A stretch of 64,000 nucleotides of DNA from a virus. Within the stretch, counting starts at the first letter, position 1. Each line of letters opens with the position of its first letter. A program made the position numbers and the translations under genes. Below the pieces are notes generated by a model. It ran no database searches, was not told the DNA's origin, and worked only from the letters and a program-made list of their open reading frames with translations. Of this stretch, positions 61,883 through 64,000 are shown piece after piece. Location: IMG/VR virus record IMGVR_UViG_3300033273_000460, positions 43,771 through 107,770 of that record; one strand, given 5' to 3'.

Positions 61883-63167
61883 CCTTTGCGTCGTAGTAGG
61901 CATGATTGCCAAAGGGTGGAGTTATGTCTTCACTGCCGTGTATGATAAACACAGTGTCGCAGTAGTGTTCATCGCCCCATGAGTCCCATGGTAAGCCATC
62001 TGTAAACATCACAAACCGTTCAGGCATGATGTCATTTTGTTCCATGAACTTCCAGTTGCACATAAAGTCTGTGCCGCCACCACCTTTGATGTCATAGGTG
62101 TCAATGTCGTCAATGTTGGTGTTGTCAAACTCTGCATATGAATAAACATCTGTATCAAAGCACCACAGTCTAACTTTGAAGTCTGTAAACTGTTGCATGA
62201 TACCTTTTACTTCACTGAGCATGTCTCTGCCCATTGCATCACTGATGCTTCCGCTCATGTCCATTGCAATAGCAACATCAATGGTTTGTTCAGGAATCAT
62301 ACCAGGCAGTATGCAGTTTGTTTGTGCTTGTTTGCGGCTACGACGTTGGAAACTGTAGTCGCTTTTAACAGTGCTTTCAATGCTCATGCTCAACAGTTCA
62401 CGCCAGTCCATCTTAGGCTCTGTTAGTTCCTGCACAATGCGTTTGACACCTGCAGGCAAGTTGCCAGCACCAGACTGTTTTGCACTGTTGATAAGACTTT
62501 CCTTGATCTCATCTTTGATCTTTTTGCGCTCTTCTTCGCTGTACTTTGGACGAGACTTTGATTTTAGGTTACCGTTTTCGTCTTCTTCTGGTTCTCCACT
62601 ACCACCACCTTCGTTTTCTTGGTTGTCTAAGTGTTCGTCTACAAGCATTTCTGCAAGTTTATCAATGTCAATCTTTTCTGCATTATCAAACAAGTAGTCA
62701 TACACTTCATCGCTTGACCAACCATCAAACTTGCGATCGTACAGTGCAGGCACAGTTTTGATAAGTTCGCCAATGTTATTGACCACAAGGTCTCTGTTTA
62801 TCACATAGTCTTGTGCAATGTTGCTGAGTGTAGGATTTCTCTTGAGCAGTTTAGTGGCTGCAATATGATCATACACATTGTGTAGCACTTCATGTCCAAA
62901 CAAAAACTCACACTCTTTTTCACGCAGCATGTTGATGAACTTGCTGTTATAGTAGAAGTAACGACCATCTGTTGCTGCTGTAGGGCACCAAGCATCAGCA
63001 TTTACAATAGGCAAACGTGTGGCCATGTTGCCAAAGAATGTTGCTTTGAGTAGTAGTGCAACACGAGCAGTGGTCAATTTCTCGCGAGCCTGTGCATCTT
63101 CTTCTGGCACAGTCTCAAAACCAACTGGAATGTCTACATCTTTGTTGCTTTGCTTTGTAGTAGTCAC
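61878..63167 (-). CDS. Metallopeptidase/VWA-like protein
   Basis: A 429-residue protein with a GTG start (AGGAG upstream). The N-terminal part has a zinc-peptidase motif H92-E-V-L-H96 in FLFGHEVLHNVYDH. A Glu/Lys-rich acidic linker follows (about residues 190-240). The C-terminal part is VWA-like with a MIDAS motif DMSGSIS near residue 302 and GGGGTDF near residue 368. The layout matches the DUF2201-type metallopeptidase plus VWA-like protein common in marine T4-like phages. Its target is unknown; a partner MoxR-type ATPase is often nearby but none is seen in the window. Confidence 0.85.
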   Translation of the reverse strand: MTTTKQSNKDVDIPVGFETVPEEDAQAREKLTTARVALLLKATFFGNMATRLPIVNADAWCPTAATDGRYFYYNSKFINMLREKECEFLFGHEVLHNVYDHIAATKLLKRNPTLSNIAQDYVINRDLVVNNIGELIKTVPALYDRKFDGWSSDEVYDYLFDNAEKIDIDKLAEMLVDEHLDNQENEGGGSGEPEEDENGNLKSKSRPKYSEEERKKIKDEIKESLINSAKQSGAGNLPAGVKRIVQELTEPKMDWRELLSMSIESTVKSDYSFQRRSRKQAQTNCILPGMIPEQTIDVAIAMDMSGSISDAMGRDMLSEVKGIMQQFTDFKVRLWCFDTDVYSYAEFDNTNIDDIDTYDIKGGGGTDFMCNWKFMEQNDIMPERFVMFTDGLPWDSWGDEHYCDTVFIIHGSEDITPPFGNHAYYDAKA

Positions 63168-63193
63168 AGCCGTTACTCCTTACCTACAATACT

Positions 63194-63221
63194 AATATAC
63201 ACTATTCTGTATATGTGTCAA
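63194..63221 (-). promoter_or_regulatory. Sigma70-like promoter of the metallopeptidase/VWA gene
   Basis: Minus strand: perfect TTGACA (63216-63221), a 16-bp spacer and TATATT (63194-63199). The expected start is near 63187, giving a 20-nt leader carrying the ribosome binding site. It overlaps the 3' end of the upstream GIY-YIG-like gene. Confidence 0.6.
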
Positions 63222-63531
63222 CCAATTTAATCTGATTATTGTATGTATTTTCTATTTCCCAATTGATCCAGCTTAGTACTTGTTCATGCGGAACATCTTC
63301 GTTTATCCATTCGTACTTGCCTGTGCCTGTTGCAAACAAATGATTCCAAAATTCACCTTTGATACGATCTTCTAAATCTTCAATGTGGTTTGCAGGACCT
63401 TCGTAAACGCAGTCAAAGCGGACTTCATGTCCGCAATGACCTTCATATTTGCGTTTACGGTTTTCTACACGACTGGTAATTCCAAAACATGTTTTACCAA
63501 TGTGATTGTGCCATATGTACAAGTACCTCAT
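63202..63531 (-). CDS. GIY-YIG-like nuclease domain protein
   Basis: A 109-residue protein. YLYIWHNHIGKTCFGITS followed by R-x-x-x-Y-x-G-H (residues 3-32) follows the GIY-YIG fold, with W in place of the usual second-strand residue. Arg25 and a Glu in IEDLEDRIKGEF (51-61) are candidates for the catalytic pair. No DNA-binding domain is attached, so it is not a typical homing endonuclease. Similar stand-alone proteins occur in marine T4-like phages. The ATG lies two bases before the upstream stop. Confidence 0.6.
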   Translation of the reverse strand: MRYLYIWHNHIGKTCFGITSRVENRKRKYEGHCGHEVRFDCVYEGPANHIEDLEDRIKGEFWNHLFATGTGKYEWINEDVPHEQVLSWINWEIENTYNNQIKLVDTYTE

Positions 63532-63533
63532 GT

Positions 63534-63821
63534 TTAGATACCATTGTACTGGTTGATGTACTTGTCTGGCATAACTGGAAAGTTTTTATTATTAGTATTG
63601 CACCAGTTAAAGAAGTCTATGATTAATACAGCCTGTAAACAGTTGTCGCTCCAACTCTTTGCCAAGTTGTTTGTCTTTTGGAAGTTTTCTAAACGACTCT
63701 TGCAAGTCTTATGAAACTTACCGGGTGAAGCATAAGTTTTTTTGAAAAACTCAATCAGTGCTTCTTGCCACTCACGTGTAATAGTTACTTTTTGTTCTCT
63801 TGCGAGTGCTGTTACTCCCAC
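63534..63821 (-). CDS. Small hypothetical protein (95 residues)
   Basis: A helical, basic protein: REWQEALIEFFKKTYASPGK, then CKSRLENFQKTNNLAKSW. The only start in frame near the front is GTG, directly preceded by an in-frame TGA and without a ribosome binding site. A 16-codon reading frame with a better ribosome binding site (63812-63862) overlaps it in another frame, so the true N-terminus may come from there by frameshift, or the sequence may have an error here. No function recognised. Confidence 0.45.
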   Translation of the reverse strand: MGVTALAREQKVTITREWQEALIEFFKKTYASPGKFHKTCKSRLENFQKTNNLAKSWSDNCLQAVLIIDFFNWCNTNNKNFPVMPDKYINQYNGI

Positions 63822-64000
63822 TCAATAGTTGCGGTGATGTAAAGCATTGATTTATATAGCATTTAATATCCCTTTTCTAACAAGTTTCTAACTATTCCCT
63901 TCGTTTGTGCGTACGAAGGGAACTATTGAAACTCAATAGTATCAATGCGTTAGTGAAAAGGCGATTGAAAGGTTTCTTTCTTAATTTTCCCTACCAATCA
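63822..64000. other. Structured non-coding region with nested inverted repeats
   Basis: This stretch has no gene I can support beyond the possible 16-codon frame. It holds three inverted repeats: TTCCCTTCGT/ACGAAGGGAA (63895-63904/63913-63922, 8-base loop), ACTATTGA/TCAATAGT (63922-63929/63933-63940) and an enclosing GCATTGAT/ATCAATGC (63844-63851/63941-63948). The decamer ACTCAATAGT also occurs at 63820-63829 and 63931-63940 in the same orientation. No T-run follows the stems on either strand. It could be a structured leader RNA or replication/transcription control site. Confidence 0.5.
63849..63856 (-). promoter_or_regulatory. Late promoter-like TATAAATC
   Basis: TATAAATC on the minus strand matches the late consensus at seven of eight positions and lies 27 bases before the GTG of the 95-residue protein, the spacing seen at gp48. 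Confidence 0.4.

Noticed and set aside
63202-63531. GIY-YIG protein as a homing endonuclease in a group I intron together with the structured region at 63.8-63.95 kb
   Set aside because: The domain stands alone with no DNA-binding tail, a separate gene lies between it and the structured region, and no split host gene is visible.
1-64000. tRNA genes, CRISPR arrays, insertion sequences, integrase or attachment sites
   Set aside because: No cloverleaf, repeat-spacer pattern, transposase or recombinase was seen by eye; I cannot run a tRNA search, so a missed tRNA inside a gap is possible but gaps are very short.

Overview
The window reads as one contiguous piece of a lytic, T4-like (myovirus) genome of the marine cyanophage/pelagiphage type. 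The base composition is AT-rich and coding is almost gapless. On the minus strand there are gp46/gp47 recombination nuclease genes and a gp55-like late sigma factor. On the plus strand there is a baseplate series (gp48-, gp53-, gp27-, gp5-, gp25- and gp6-like), a 4,512-residue virion protein and two tail-fibre proteins. A T4 late-promoter core (TATAAATA or xATAAATA) precedes several late transcription units. Host assignment is inference: family resemblances point to marine alphaproteobacterial or cyanobacterial phages, but the sequence does not prove a host. I saw no tRNA, CRISPR, integrase or insertion sequence.

Layout. 1-3149 (minus): gp46 (cut by the window edge), a SGNH-hydrolase-like protein, gp47, gp55-like sigma. 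3228-27713 (plus): baseplate hub and wedge genes, ending in the 13.5-kb virion gene with FG-GAP-like repeats. 27743-33747 (plus): two fibres sharing a C-terminal domain, and two other virion proteins. 33804-55574 (plus): a 28-gene accessory operon in which every junction overlaps except a 13-nt gap before glyA. It begins at a perfect sigma70-type promoter whose spacer is a perfect GC-rich hairpin. 55551-59847: strand-switching genes (glycosyltransferase-like, a six-repeat protein, a sugar aminotransferase). 59854-63821 (minus): thyX, conserved small phage proteins, a metallopeptidase/VWA protein, a GIY-YIG-like protein and a small hypothetical. 63822-64000: a structured non-coding stretch.

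The accessory operon is the outstanding feature. It carries six radical SAM proteins, all with SPASM-like cysteines placed before the CxxxCxxC core instead of after it. Around them are four glycosyltransferase-like proteins of one family (including the adjacent minus-strand gene), three GT-A-like proteins, a nucleotide-sugar epimerase and a reduced relative, two SGNH-like esterases, a carbamoyltransferase, serine hydroxymethyltransferase, a double-stranded beta-helix protein and a MIP18/SufT-type Fe-S assembly factor. A DegT-type aminotransferase lies just beyond. My reading is a pathway that builds and decorates an unusual glycan, or modifies a peptide or virion protein, with its own Fe-S support. 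SHMT together with ThyX also forms a two-enzyme dTMP-producing folate cycle.

Regulation visible in the sequence: sigma70-like promoters precede gp46, gp47, gp55, the accessory operon and two right-end genes. Three of them lie exactly six nucleotides before an ATG, which predicts leaderless mRNAs. Late cores precede structural genes. The gp55 promoter overlaps, on the other strand, a late promoter that gp55 itself should recognise.
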